Counted from the stretch's first letter, positions 1 to 10,370 are shown. The stretch is 64,000 bases of DNA from Phascolarctos cinereus (GCF_002099425.1 NW_018343991.1:13521001-13585000); one strand, 5' to 3'. The notes: a model not told the origin generated them from the letters alone. Made by a program: numbers and translations.

Positions 1-192
1 CCTTGGCAAAGATACTGTAGTGGTTTTCTTCTCCAGTTCATTTTACAGATGAGGAAACTGAGGCAAACAGGGTTAAGTGACTTGCCCAGGGTTACACAGC
101 TAGCAAGTGTCTGAGGCCAGATTTCAACTCAAGAAGATGAGTCTTCCTGACTCCAGGCCTGGCACTCTATCCACTGTGCCACCTAGCTGCCC
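1..192 (-). repeat. MAR1-type CORE-SINE, cut by the window edge
   Basis: The reverse complement reads tRNA-like head, CORE (CTAGCTGTGTAACCCTGGGC) and the start of the RTE-like tail (AATGAACTGGAGAAG...). The rest of the tail lies outside the window. Confidence 0.9.
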
Positions 193-305
193 TGTGTGAC
201 CTTGGACAAATCAGGTGATCCTTCCTAGTCTCGGCTTCTTGGTTTGTAAAATGACCTAGAGGGACCTGGTGCACAAGACATCTCTGTGATCCTATGAGCT
301 GTCCT
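193..305 (+). repeat. MIR-like SINE fragment
   Basis: The CORE phrase TGTGTGACCTTGGACAAATC is followed by a tail ending TCTCTGTGATCCTATGAGC, as in MIR3-like SINEs. It directly abuts the previous SINE. Confidence 0.6.
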
Positions 306-374
306 TCAAAGAAGACAAAATGATACAATCACCTTACAAAGCCTTTCTGAAAAAGAAATCTCTCTCATTTCTTG

Positions 375-826
375 AGGTTTTCTTCATCCTGGCTTTGAAG
401 GCCATTCCTCCCATTCGCCCCTCCCATTCTCAACCCTGTCTCTCACCAGCCAGCCTCCTCTCTCCTCTGTACCCCAGACTTTCTGCTCCAGCATGACCCC
501 AACTTTACAAGGTGGAGTCATAATAGACTGTTCTATCTCCTACTTAGCCTTGCAATCACAGAGATGAAAGCCTATTTTTCTCAACTATGGTTCTCCTGTC
601 TGTTTCCTCTGTGCCTTTTGTCCATGCCTGCCTCCCACCCCCTGACCCCACAGTCTTCTGTTCCTTCAGAATTCTGTTAGAGCTCCCTCCCCTAGGAAGC
701 CTCTTTGGATTAGCCTTGCTCAGCTCTAAGCCATTTTGTGCTTTGGGTCCCCTTGGCACCAGTAAACTCAGCCTGCGTTGTGTAAATCTTCCTTTTTCTT
801 TGGTCCTTGCTACTTCATGAATATTC

Positions 827-879
<53 letters not shown>

Positions 880-960
880 TGTTCCCTGTCACCACTGGAC
901 TGTAAGCTTCTCTGTGTGTATTCTGTCAGGATGTGAGCTCCCCTGGGCAGGAACCATGAG
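375..960 (+). repeat. L2 LINE 3' end with internal (TG)n
   Basis: Pyrimidine-rich L2 3' sequence (..TTGAAGGCCATTCCTCCC..; ..CCTGCCTCCCACCCCCTGAC..) leads to tail phrases such as CTGGACTGTAAGCTTCTCTG and TGAGCTCCCCTGGGCAGG. A (TG)n array at 829-879 sits immediately before the tail. Confidence 0.6.
829..879 (+). repeat. (TG)n microsatellite
   Basis: About 25 uninterrupted TG units. The translated Cys/Val repeat in this frame is an artefact. Confidence 0.97.
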
Positions 961-1074
961 ATTAAATCCGAATCTTAATCTCATTATTAAGTCTGAGCTA
1001 CTCACAAAGTCAATATGAGTCCACACGGTGACATGGGCAGCCAAAAATGCTAATGGGATCTGTGGCTGCATTAA

Positions 1075-1260
1075 TCACAGAACTTGAGCACTAAAAGGGA
1101 CCTCAGAGATCTTGTAACTCAACCCTTCCATTTTACAGAGGAGACAACTGAGGTTCAGAGAGGTTGTGTCTAGTTCTAGGTCACACAGCAAGTTAGTGAC
1201 ACATCCAGAAAGAGGACTCTGTCATCCTGACTGCCACTCAGGTCACTGTTCCTTTCATCA
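1075..1260 (-). repeat. MIR/THER1-type SINE
   Basis: Carries GAGCACTAAAAGGGACCTCAG, CATTTTACAGAGGAGACAAC and TAGGTCACACAGCAAGTTAG, the antisense MIR/THER1 order. Confidence 0.8.
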
Positions 1261-2055
1261 GAAGTCTGGGGTCTAGGTCAAGCAGTGTCAAGTCCAAGTC
1301 CTTGGTCAGACTGCACAGGATTTATATTCAACGCTGGGTGTCATGATTAAGTAAGGGCACTAGTGATCAGATACTTAGGTCTCCTGTCTCCAAGACTTCA
1401 GAGGCATCGTGTTACTTCCAGAAAGACACCAAAAGAGATATCAGGAGAGGGGTGGGGAACTATGGGTGTAGAACGTGGCATACGCTATTAGACACAATTG
1501 CTATTATCGGTTGGTTCAGCCTAAATGCCTTTATGAAAAGGGCAAAGTTCAATGCAAAGGCATGAGCAGATTTAAGGGGAATTAACTGTGGTATTAAAAC
1601 AACAAAATTTTTCAAAAATTGGGAAGATTTCTGGGAGAAATCCTGATTAATAAAGGAAATCCCATTTCAACCTCTAAAGACCCCCACTTAGGCTTCTTTA
1701 TATGCTAGAAATAGGAATAGGGGTAGATGCTGAGGCCTCACAAGAGAGAAGGGTCACTTCCTTAGAGATCCAGGCCAAAGCCTGAGGGTGAGACGACAGC
1801 TTTGGGGTGGAGGATGGAGTGGAGGGGACACAGAGAAGGCCCAGCAGCGTAAAGAATGGAGAAGGGCAAGTATCTTAGCACACCCCTGTCTGGGATGTAC
1901 AGTCCAGGTTGCCAATCAGGACTAGCCTACTCATGAGATTTGCCTTCCATGCGCCCAGCCTGTCTGTGGCCTCATTCTCCCTTCATTACTTTGATACCAT
2001 CAGGTTTGGGGTGACCTCTGCTGTCAGAAAGTACTTTGAGATTTTCAGTAAGCCT
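1261..2055. other. Unclassified non-coding stretch
   Basis: No open frame with coding character and no repeat I can name. It is AT-rich in the middle (1480-1700). Nothing further is supported. Confidence 0.6.
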
Positions 2056-2097
2056 AGTCTCTGACTGGGGTGGGTGGGGTGGGTGGGAGTGAGGTTG

Positions 2098-2330
2098 TGG
2101 AAGACGAGGGGGAGAGAGAGAAAGAGAAAGAAAGGGGAGGGAAGGGAAGGAGAGGGGAGGGGAAGGAAGGAAGCAGAGAGAGAGGAAGAGAGGGAGGGAA
2201 GGACAGAAAGAGAGAGGGAGAGAGGAAAGAGAGGGAGAGAGAGAAGGAGGGAGGGAAGGAGAGAGAGAAAAGGAGAAAGAAAGGGAAGAAGGGAGAGGGA
2301 GGGGGAGAGAGAGAGAGAGAGAGAGAATGC
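2098..2330 (+). repeat. Polypurine GGAA/GA tract
   Basis: About 230 bases almost wholly A and G, ending in a pure (GA)n run. Overlapping Arg/Glu-rich open frames here are low-complexity artefacts. Confidence 0.95.
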
Positions 2331-2766
2331 TTTATTGAAGGGCTTTCAAACACCAATCAGCTGAAAAGGGAGGAATATTTATGACATTGGGGTTTCCTGG
2401 GACAATATATCCCTGACAGAGATGTGCTAACATATTTGTCCCTCCCTTTTCTTTTCCCTTCTGGACCTTCACTGTGTCCCCTCCACTCTACCTGCCGCAC
2501 CCCACCCCCCACCAATCTGTGCCCTCACCTTCAGGCTTTGGCTTGGGTCTCCAAGGAAGTGGTCCCTCTCTTTCTGGTGAGCCCTCAGCATCTACTCCTA
2601 TTCCTAGCACATAAAGAAGCCTAAGCGGGGATCTTCAGAAATTGAAAAAACATGGAAAGAGGGAGGGAAAAGAGAGAGAGAGAGAGACAACGAAGCCCTG
2701 TTAAAAGAACTTCAGACACCAATGAGACAAAAGAGGAGGAATATTTATGGCACTGGGGTTTCCTGA
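2327..2766 (+). repeat. Duplicated 75-bp segment, copies 366 bp apart
   Basis: Copy A is at 2327-2400 and copy B at about 2690-2766. Both contain a CACCAAT motif, then GAGGAATATTTATG and GGGGTTTCCTG, and both are preceded by a GA tract (2320s and 2660-2690). This points to an old tandem duplication of a GA-tract-plus-flank unit. Confidence 0.8.
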
Positions 2767-2799
2767 GCCCTTGAAATCCTGCCCATCTTCTGGTCTTCA

Positions 2800-2945
2800 A
2801 GAGAGAGGCAGTGTGCCCCCCTGGCCAGAGAACTGCTTCTGGACTTGAGCCTGGGTCTGAATCCTGCTGCTTACTACATTTGTGATGGTGGCAAATTATT
2901 CCTCCTCTCTGGGCCTCAGTATCCTTGTTTATAAAACGATGAAGG
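2800..2945 (+). repeat. MIR SINE
   Basis: Sense MIR order: GGGTCTGAATCCTGCTGC, a decayed CORE, CTCTGGGCCTCAGTATCC and TTATAAAACGATGAAGG. Confidence 0.75.
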
Positions 2946-3058
2946 TTAAACCTTTAAATCTACCTATTCTGCTCCCTACAATTGTATTCCTTAGATAGTA
3001 AGGGTTCAATTTCACAACACAGGATGGAGTAGAAAGGGCTAGACAATAATTAATCTGA

Positions 3059-3210
3059 GGGGTAGCTAGGTGGTGCAGTGGATAGAGCATTGACCTGAAG
3101 TCAGGAGGACCTGGGTTCAGATCAGGCCTTAAACCAAACACTTGACACTTCCTAGCTGTGTGACCCTGGGCAAGTCACTTAACCCCAACTGCCTAAAAAT
3201 AAAAAAAAAA
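3059..3210 (+). repeat. WSINE1/SINE1-type poly-A SINE with target-site duplication
   Basis: GGTAGCTAGGTGGTGCAGTG head, CTAGCTGTGTGACCCTGGGC core, short body and A-rich tail. The 9-bp sequence TTAATCTGA flanks it at 3050-3058 and 3211-3219, a perfect target-site duplication. Confidence 0.92.
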
Positions 3211-3359
3211 TTAATCTGAAAAAGATTTGGAGGTCTAAGTGGACTTCAAGCTCAATAGGAATCAACAGTGTGATACATATATGGTAGCCAAAATAACCCA
3301 GTTAATGTTATCCAAGGCTTCATTAAGAAAGATATTCAATTCAACAAGCATTCATTAAG

Positions 3360-3680
3360 TAGAGAACCAGAAGCAATGGATGGAAGCTAGAGAGACAGAT
3401 TTTTGCTTAATATAAGGAAAAACTTCCTGATGATTAAAGCTATTTCAAAGTGGAATGAGCCACCAGTGGGGTCCCTCCCCTCACTCCAATTGGTGGTCTT
3501 TGAGCAGAGCGTTCGACACAATTCAATACATTTATGAAATGCCTTGTATATGATGCAAGGTACTATTGATTATTTTGGAGAGCATATTCTTAATCAATTA
3601 CAGGTTGGACTAGATGACTCTCATTCAGTGAACTGGATGGTTCATAAGGTCCCTTCCATCTCTAAATTTTGTGTTCCGCA
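3360..3680 (+). repeat. CR1/L3-type LINE 3' end
   Basis: Sense 3' region: AATATAAGGAAAAACTTCCT, AAGTGGAATGAGCCACC and GGTTGGACTAGATGACTC, then GGTCCCTTCCATCTCTAAA. Confidence 0.75.
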
Positions 3681-3681
3681 G

Positions 3682-3925
3682 CTGGTGATGAAGTGGATAG
3701 CTCATGGGGCCTAAAGCCAGGAAGCCCTGAATTCACATCAGGTCTCAGATACTTCCTAGCTGTGTGACCCTGGGCAAGTCACTTATCCTTGGTTTCCTCA
3801 ACTATAAAATAAGGATAATAACAGCACCAACCTCAGGACTGAGCAAATGAGATAATATTTGTAAAGCACTTAGCCCAGTGCCTGGCACACAGTGGGTATG
3901 ACAGAAATCATTCACCTTCCCTTCC
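3682..3925 (+). repeat. MAR/MIR-type CORE-SINE
   Basis: Degenerate SINE head, CTAGCTGTGTGACCCTGGGC core, then a MIR-type body (ATAAAATAAGGATAATAACA) and end (GTGCCTGGCACACAGTGGG). Confidence 0.8.
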
Positions 3926-4680
3926 TTCTTATGATATAAACCCTATTTCACACGTGAATTGAGAGAAAGAATAAGATGATAGGTGACAGAAGCCAGCCCC
4001 TAGCTCTCCCTTGGTTTTTGAAAATGCGTACCACAGCCCCATCATCTATAATAAGCTGAGCCTCAGACAGTGGGTATCACCTGCAAATTTAGAAGGTTTA
4101 GCTGAAGCGGGCAGAAACGGGATTTGATAGAACCTATCAGCTGCCTATATGTCTTCAGGAAGCCATAGCCTCCAGTCCTCAGAACATGCCAGGTGGAACT
4201 GAGAATGCAGATGGCCTTCAATATCACAAATTTCCAAGCTAAGGCTGGCAGGGCCTCATTTGCCTTCCTTCGGCACTCCCCCTCCCTTCAGCCAATCTCA
4301 GAGGTCTAAGGTTGACAGACAACAGGCAATACCATACCTGAGAGATTAGTGATTGATGAAGACCTCGGGGCTGCCACTGATAGATTAGCGATGAAAGCGA
4401 GACTGAGGATGCTGCCGATGATAGATTAAGGGATGAATTGACAGACAATGGGAGAAACTCCAGCTGAGAGGGCAGCAATGACCATGACCACAGAGAATGT
4501 GGTCCCAGAGGCCCCAGCCCTTCATGCTAGGGTTCCAGGCACAGGGCAGCCCAATCACAAACCCACACAGGCTCAGATATCTTCCCCATTTTCAGCCATC
4601 AGGATTAGACACTGACCCAGCATCCCTTGGGGGAACACAGGGAGAAAATGAATGCCGGCAAATCATTACAGTCCTTACCC
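3926..4680. other. Unclassified non-coding stretch with a small minisatellite
   Basis: No gene seen. At 4336-4440 the phrase GATTAGTGATTGATGAAG recurs in degenerate form (GATAGATTAGCGATGAAAG, GATAGATTAAGGGATGAAT) with a period near 39 bases, three copies in all. Confidence 0.55.
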
Positions 4681-4689
4681 TAAGTGAGT

Positions 4690-4800
4690 GGCTACTTGCA
4701 TTATAGCTCATGTTTTCCAGAATGCTTTACACAACAATCCTGAGAGGTAGGTGGTGAAGGACAATGATGATGATTATATCCCCAGTTTGTTACTAATTAT
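4690..4800 (-). repeat. MIR-like SINE part
   Basis: Antisense MIR start, GCTTTACACAACAATCCTGA followed by GAGGTAGGTGG. It may continue at 4995 beyond the L1-type insert. Confidence 0.6.
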
Positions 4801-4810
4801 AATATCAAAT

Positions 4811-4985
4811 GACTAATATGGAAATGTGTTTTACATTACATGTATAACCCTATAGCAGATTGCTTACTGGCTCAGGGAGGGGAAGGCAAAGGAAAGAAGG
4901 AAAGAATTTGAAACTAAAAAAAATTTTTTATTAATGAATATTAAAAATTATTTTTTACATGTAATTGGGAAAAATAAAGTATCAC
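4811..4985 (+). repeat. L1/HAL1-type 3' terminus
   Basis: ACTAATATGGAAATGTGTTT, ATGTATAACCCTATAGCAGA, TTGCTTACTGGC, then an A-rich end with ATGTAATTGGGAAAAATAAA. It shares its first half with the 3' end of the HAL1 at 55245-58510. Confidence 0.75.
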
Positions 4986-4994
4986 TTGAAATTA

Positions 4995-5180
4995 TAGTAT
5001 CTATTAATAATAATATCCAGATTATACAATGATAGTAATAATCCCCACTTTAAAAATGAAGAAAATGAGATTCAGATAGGGGAAGTGATTTCACTGAAGC
5101 TAGTTAAGTGTCAGAGCTAGGACTTAAACCCAGGTCTCCTTGCCTCAAAGTCCAGCATACTGCCTCTCATACTATTCCTC
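4995..5180 (-). repeat. MIR SINE
   Basis: Antisense MIR: AATGAAGAAAATGAGATTCAG, TAGTTAAGTGTCAGAGCTAG and CTTAAACCCAGGTCTCC. Confidence 0.75.
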
Positions 5181-5479
5181 CTTCAGTGCTTTTAGGAGCT
5201 TAGAGAAACTAACTCTTTCCCCATCCTACCTCCCCTCCCTACCCCACCCCAACAAATAACAATCTTTGTCTACACTGTCACTGGGACATGCATGGTGAGC
5301 TGCTTCATTGGCCAAGGGGATTCTGTGCACAGAGCCATCTGCATTGTCTCACCTAGTCTACTTCATGGGCCTCCTCCTCCTCCCCCTCCCCTGGGGTACT
5401 CACTTTCAGGCAACCAAACAGGGTGAGGCATGTAATCCGTGACCATGAACTACAGCAAAGCCAACTGACCTCCACAGGA

Positions 5480-6040
5480 ACAGATTCCTTGTCCCTGTCC
5501 TTTTGAGAAAAGCTGTAAGCTCAACCCTCTGTCTAATCCTAATCCTTCAAAAAATGCACCTTCTCCAGGAAGCCTTCCCTGGTGTCTCTCTTCTCCAAAT
5601 TCCTTTACTCCTAACCCCTTAGCACTAGGCCGTAAGTGTTGTCCTCTATTTCTTGCCTGGGGCATCTCTCACCTAGGCTATCTGGAGTTTTTTCCTCCCC
5701 CTCAGCCTGACACCTTAACCCCCTCCCCAACCCTCCCTCCTCCAGAAATGTCCTGAGGCCCTCCCCTCCTGAGAGGTGACTCCCTCCCCTGGACCAGCAT
5801 TTCAGGAAGGACTCCAGGCAGGCTCTCACTCTCTGGACAGCTTTTTTCCTTCCTCCTTCCCTCCTACCACCTTGCCCTCTATGGTTTCCATTACCTTCCC
5901 ATTTCCTCTGGTTCCTCACTCCCCTATATGTGTTGCCTTCCTCTGTTAGAATGTAAGCTACCTAAAGGTAAGGACTATTGTGTTTGTATCCTCATAACTT
6001 AGCCCAGGGCCTGGCACAAAGACAGCACTTCAGAAATGCA
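5480..6040 (+). repeat. L2 LINE 3' region
   Basis: ACCTTCTCCAGGAAGCCTTC near the start and the tail GAATGTAAGCTACCTAAAGG, GCCCAGGGCCTGGCACAAAG, ATGCA at the end. Non-coding. Confidence 0.75.
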
Positions 6041-6057
6041 CTGGCACTCTCTTGTGA

Positions 6058-6255
6058 GCTCTCTCTCTCCCTCCCTCCCTCTCTCTTCTCTCTCCTCCTC
6101 CCTCCTCCTCCTCCTCCTTCTTCTTCTTCCTCGTCTTCCTCTTCTTCCTCTTCCTCTTCCTCTCCTCCTCCTTCTTCTTCCTCTTCCTCTCCCTCTTCTT
6201 CTTCTTCCTCTGTCTCTGTCTGTCTCTCTGTCTCTGTCTCTTTCTCTCTCCTTCC
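6058..6255 (+). repeat. Polypyrimidine (CTT/CCT/CT)n tract
   Basis: Nearly pure C/T for about 195 bases. Poly-Ser or poly-Glu frames through it are artefacts. Confidence 0.95.
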
Positions 6256-6630
6256 CTCCATCCCTCCTAATACTGTATATTCCCAGGTCCATGCTAGCAC
6301 GGACCTTCTCTGTTTTCACCCTTCACAACCAGGCCCCAGCCTAGCTTCCCAACCTTCAGATACATTACCTGCCCCCCTCTTGTGTGCTCTATTATCAAAC
6401 CAAACTGGCCTTCTTTCTCCTCCTCCCACACAGCCCTCCATCTCCCCTCTCCTTGTCTTGGTACCGGCTGTCCCCCATGCCCTGAATGCATAGCCTCCTC
6501 ACCTCTTCTTCTTAGATGCCTTTATTTACTTCAAAGCTTAGTTCAAACACCATCACTTATAGGAATCCTTTCCTGATCTCCCAGCTGCCAGTGCTTTCCC
6601 CTCAAATTGCCCTGAATCTATTTTGAAGAG
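6256..6630 (+). repeat. Second L2 3' fragment
   Basis: CCATGCCCTGAATGCATAGC, CTTCAAAGCTTAGTTCAAAC and CCTTTCCTGATCTCCCAGCT are L2 3' phrases. It lies downstream of another L2 tail, so two insertions or a rearrangement are needed. Confidence 0.65.
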
Positions 6631-6639
6631 ACAATTTTT

Positions 6640-6697
6640 TCATAGCGGGTAGATAGCTGGCCTTGGAACCAGGAAAGCCTGGGTTCGTCCTAACACG
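6640..6697 (+). repeat. SINE head fragment
   Basis: GCGGGTAGATAGCTGGCCTTGG followed by AAAGCCTGGGTTCG resembles only the tRNA-like head of a marsupial SINE. Confidence 0.5.
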
Positions 6698-6699
6698 TC

Positions 6700-7770
6700 C
6701 ATAAAGCAATCAATTAAAAAGTATTTGCTAAATGCTTACCATGTAACAGGAACCTGAGGAGATGAAGAAAAAGCAAAAAAAAAAAGTCCCTGCCCTCAAG
6801 GAGCTTACACCTTAATGAGGAAGCCAATATATAAAAATCAGGACATGCAAGATAAATACAGAGTAGGTGAAAGCTAACTTTAAGGGGATGGTACTGGCAG
6901 CTCAGGGGGGAACCACGACAGGCCCCCTAGAAGAAGTGATACTTGAGCTGGATCTTAAGGAAGCGAGAAATTCTAAGAGTTAGAGGTCAGGGTGGGGAGC
7001 ATTCCAGACACGGGGAACATCCCATAGAAAGGCACTGTATTCAAGAAACAGCAAATAGGTCAGTATGGCTAAATAACAAAGTATATGAAGGGCAGTAGAA
7101 TGTAAAAAGATTAGAAAGGGAGGAAGAGGTCCGTAGTAAAGAGTATTAAATGTCAGGGAAAAGATCTCATATTTGATCCTGGAGGTAAAAGGGAGCCACT
7201 GAAGCTTATTGAGCAGGGATATGAAATGATCAGACAGACATTTTAAAGAAATGCTGCCCCTAAAAAAATTACTTTGGAAGATGAGTGGAGGATGGATTGG
7301 AGCAGGGGAAAATGTGAGGGCAATTAGAAATTAATTGCAGAGGTAGCTAGGTGGTGAAGTGGATAGGGCGCCGGCCCTGGAGTCAGGAGGACCTGAGTTC
7401 AAATCTGGCCTCAGACATTTGACACTTACTAGCTGTGTGACCTTAGGCAAGTCACTTAACCCCATTGCCTACCAAAAAAAAGAAAAAGAAAAGAATAGAA
7501 ACTGATTGCAATAGTCTAAGCAAGCAGTGATGGGTGCCTGAACTAAGGTGGTAAGTATGTGAGTGGAGAGAAGAGGATGTATGTGAGAGATGTAGAGAAA
7601 GAAACTATAAGATTTGGAAATAGATCTGATATGTGGGGTGAGTGAGAGTAATTGAGCATGACATTGAGGTTGCAAAGCTGAAAAACTGAAGGATGATGGT
7701 ATCCTTAACAGTAATGGGGAAATTCAGAAGAGAGGCTATGTGACTGGGCAAATCATTCAGTGCTCTAGAA
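6700..7770 (-). repeat. L2 LINE, antisense, split by a SINE
   Basis: Antisense L2 from the 3' end (AATCAATTAAAAAGTATTTG, CCCTCAAGGAGCTTACACC) into the end of the reverse transcriptase ORF. The minus strand encodes a decayed C-terminal piece (SLTPHIRSISKSYSFFLYIS, TLVQAPITACLDYCNQ). A WSINE1-type SINE interrupts it at 7340-7496. Confidence 0.8.
7340..7496 (+). repeat. WSINE1-type SINE inside L2
   Basis: GAGGTAGCTAGGTGGTGAAG head, CTAGCTGTGTGACCTTAGGC core, A-rich tail. Flanks AGAAATTAATTGCA (7326-7339) and AGAAACTGATTGCA (7497-7510) match at 12 of 14 bases, a decayed target-site duplication. Confidence 0.9.
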
Positions 7771-8003
7771 CAACGGCAGCAAACTAAAATAGAAATGGGG
7801 TCCACTAAACCATATCTAAAGATTCCTGGGGGCCACATCGTGACTTAGAAAACCACATATTAACATCATCTATGTTCTACTGTATTTTTATTTTCTTTCT
7901 TAAAAATATTTCCCAATTACATTTTAATCTGATTCAGGCTCCACTTGGGAGTATTATAGGTCTTAATGCAGCCTGCTACCCATGTTTGACACCTCTGCTC
8001 TGG
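7757..8003. mobile_element. hAT-like non-autonomous DNA element
   Basis: The right end GTTTGACACCTCTG and the left end CAACGGCAGCAAAC are imperfect inverted ends of a CAGNGGTGTCAAAC type. The interior (AAACCACATATTAACATCAT, ATTTCCCAATTACATTTTAA) resembles a common marsupial interspersed repeat. Superfamily assignment is inferred. Confidence 0.5.
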
Positions 8004-8160
8004 GTAACTCTTTAGGATTATAAATTGCAGAGAAGGTACCAACTTGCATTGTAAAGGGAGTTTCTTCCTCTGAGAATATAACAATGAAAATATCTATACC
8101 AATGAAATCATAGGTCTAGTACCTCTCCTTATTCTTTATATGTTTTAGATATTCTATTTA

Positions 8161-8295
8161 CATCTATCCATCTAGCTAGCTAGCTAGCTATCCTACCTAT
8201 CCATCCATCTATCTATCCATCCATCCATCTACTTATCCATCTATCTACCTATCTGCCTATCCATCCACCCATCCATCTACCTATTCATCTATGTC

Positions 8296-8369
<74 letters not shown>

Positions 8370-8441
8370 GTCTGTCTGTCTATCTATCTATCTGTCTGTC
8401 TGTCTACATGTCTATCTACCTATCTACCTATCTATCCATCT
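8161..8441 (+). repeat. Compound tetranucleotide microsatellite
   Basis: Blocks of TAGC, CATC, TATC, TGTC and TACC units over about 280 bases. It directly precedes an L2 tail. There are no spacers or conserved direct repeats, so it is not a CRISPR. Confidence 0.97.
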
Positions 8442-8585
8442 AGGTTGTTTCCAATGACTAGAATACAATAAGCTCCTTGAGCACAGACACTGTCTCACTT
8501 TCTTGTATTCTTGGCATCTCATACAATACTTGGTACATAATGGGTATTCAGTAAATGCATGTTGACTGATTCTAAGCTCCCTTCC
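8442..8585 (+). repeat. L2 3' tail
   Basis: GGTTGTTTCCAATGACTAGA, ATAAGCTCCTTGAGCACAGA and GGTATTCAGTAAATGCATGT. Confidence 0.8.
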
Positions 8586-8879
8586 AGCTCTGGTATTCTA
8601 GATTTTATGATTCTAAATTAGAAAGTGGAATTTTCAATAAAACATATCAGTAGGCAAAATAAGGCTCCATAATAGAATTCAATTATTCTATTAACAAGGG
8701 AGGTCATGTCCCATTGTCCTCTTCCCTCATTAGATTACCGCAGGAAAGTTATGGGCTGTTCTGGGTACCACATTTTAACGCTTAATTCTAGAAGATTCCC
8801 TGCACTGTTACTTTCTAGCTTCCCAGGTGAGAGCCTTATTCTCCCAGTTCAACTGTTTCTTGACGGTATAGACTTGGTG

Positions 8880-9035
8880 ACGTGATGGAGAGACCAATGG
8901 CCTGGGAGTGAGGGCTCTAGCCTTGGCTCTACCAGTGACTCCCTCTGGGACCATGGGCAAATTGATTCACCATTTCGGGCCTCAGTTTCTTCTTCTGTAG
9001 ACTGAGGAGGGTTCGAATTGTAAAATATTATTGCT
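8880..9035 (+). repeat. MIR SINE
   Basis: GATGGAGAGACCAATGGCCT head, decayed core ACCATGGGCAAATTGATTCA, then GGGCCTCAGTTTCTTCTTC. Confidence 0.75.
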
Positions 9036-9269
9036 GGAAGCAACCGAGGAATACATCAGATGGAGGAGCAGGAAGGAAGAAAGAGGCTCTCATGATTTTT
9101 ATAATACCACTGGGTTAGATACAGCAGGCTCTCAGTAAATACTGGCAGTATTGGAATGGAAAGGGTCATCTCCCAGATAACAGGAGGAGGCCTGGGCCGG
9201 CCATTCTCCCCCATGGCCTTCCCACTGCTGCCTGGTTCTGAAGGCAAAGAGAGGAGCAGGGAGTGAGGC

Positions 9270-9470
9270 GCCAGGCGGGCATCAGCTCCGCTCCACTGGG
9301 GGAGGGGAGTGTTTTACGGCATTGTGCCTGTCATAAAGCGAGCAAACCAGGCACAGTAAATCTTGCTGGGAAACAAAAATCAGGGGAAATAAAACCAGCT
9401 CAATGGGGGAAAACACAGATAAACGGAATGGAAAGCGCCTGTTGGGACCGCCCGGGACCCTCGTAAACTG
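9270..9470. promoter_or_regulatory. Candidate conserved non-coding element
   Basis: Repeat-free, with more CpG than its flanks and motif-rich sequence such as CATTGTGCCTGTCATAAAGC, AAACCAGGCACAGTAAATC and GGGGAAATAAAACCAGCTC. No coding signal. Conservation is not shown here, only suspected. Confidence 0.3.
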
Positions 9471-9739
9471 GAGATATACGGGCTTGTCTCGCTATCTCGG
9501 GCTGCAGCCCTGGCTGCCGACGTGCCAGGAGAGGCAAGGTGAGACGGGTATTGACTTGTGGACTGGCGGAAGGGGGTGAGAGGGCATGGGTCCTGTCTGG
9601 CTCCTCTCTGGAGAAGAAGTGCCTTCTTCCTTAAATCCAGGAGAGGAATGACAGCCTCCTGGGTCCTGCTGCTCCAGGGTAGATCTCAGGACCTCTATAA
9701 CCAGGATCTCAAAGCATCCACTGAGGATCTATCTGGCTT

Positions 9740-9995
9740 CCAGAAACCTATTCCCAATCACACCTCCTCTGGAAGGGCTTTCTAAATCACCTCCATCTCT
9801 GCCTCCCCTTTCTCATACCAGACATTGCAGCATATACTTTTATCTCACCAGTTAGTAAATGTCAGTCTTGTCTTCCTTGCCAGGCTGTGAACTCCCCCAA
9901 GGCAGAGACCCAAAGACTCTCTTTTTTTTTCTTCTCATTCCTTCCATCTCTGCCAGTACAGAAGCAGAACACCAGGCATGCAGGCATCCCGACTC
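9740..9995 (+). repeat. L2 3' fragment
   Basis: CTCCATCTCTGCCTCCCCTT, GGCTGTGAACTCCCCCAAGG and CAGAACACCAGGCATGCAGG fit a diverged L2 tail. Confidence 0.55.
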
Positions 9996-10002
9996 ACCAA
10001 CT

Positions 10003-10370
10003 GCATGAACCATAGAATGCCTGAGCCAGGAGGGGCCTCAGCAATCATCCAGTTCAACCTCTTTATTTTGCAGAGGAGGAAACTGAGGCCCAGAGATGCA
10101 ATATTAGGACTAGGCCCTGTCCATATATGATATGGCAGCTGACATTTATAAAGCACTTTAATATGTATAGACACTATTCATTTGATCCTCTATGCAGTTC
10201 TAAGAGGTAGATAATGCAGGCGGTATTATGCCCATTTTACAGAAACTGAAGGTCCTAGGTTAACTAACTTACTCAAAAGTGTGAAACTAGTAAAAGGCTG
10301 AGCTGGGTTTTGGATCCAGGTCTTTAGTTCCAAATCTTGTCTTCTTTCCACTAAGTCAACCTACCCCTCA
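10003..10370 (-). repeat. Two adjacent MIR fragments
   Basis: 10003-10105 has AGGAGGGGCCTCAGCAATCA and GGAAACTGAGGCCCAGAG. 10130-10370 has GACATTTATAAAGCACTTTA, CCCATTTTACAGAAACTGAA and GGATCCAGGTCTTTAG. Confidence 0.8.

Noticed and set aside
2054-2384. Overlapping ~100-codon frames
   Set aside because: Translation of the GA/GGAA tract.
5978-6493. 171-codon Ser/Pro-rich open frame and its Glu/Arg-rich antisense partners
   Set aside because: Created by the CTT/CCT microsatellite between two L2 tails.
8161-8441. Regular repeats resembling a CRISPR array
   Set aside because: Pure tetranucleotide units without spacers, in a vertebrate genome.
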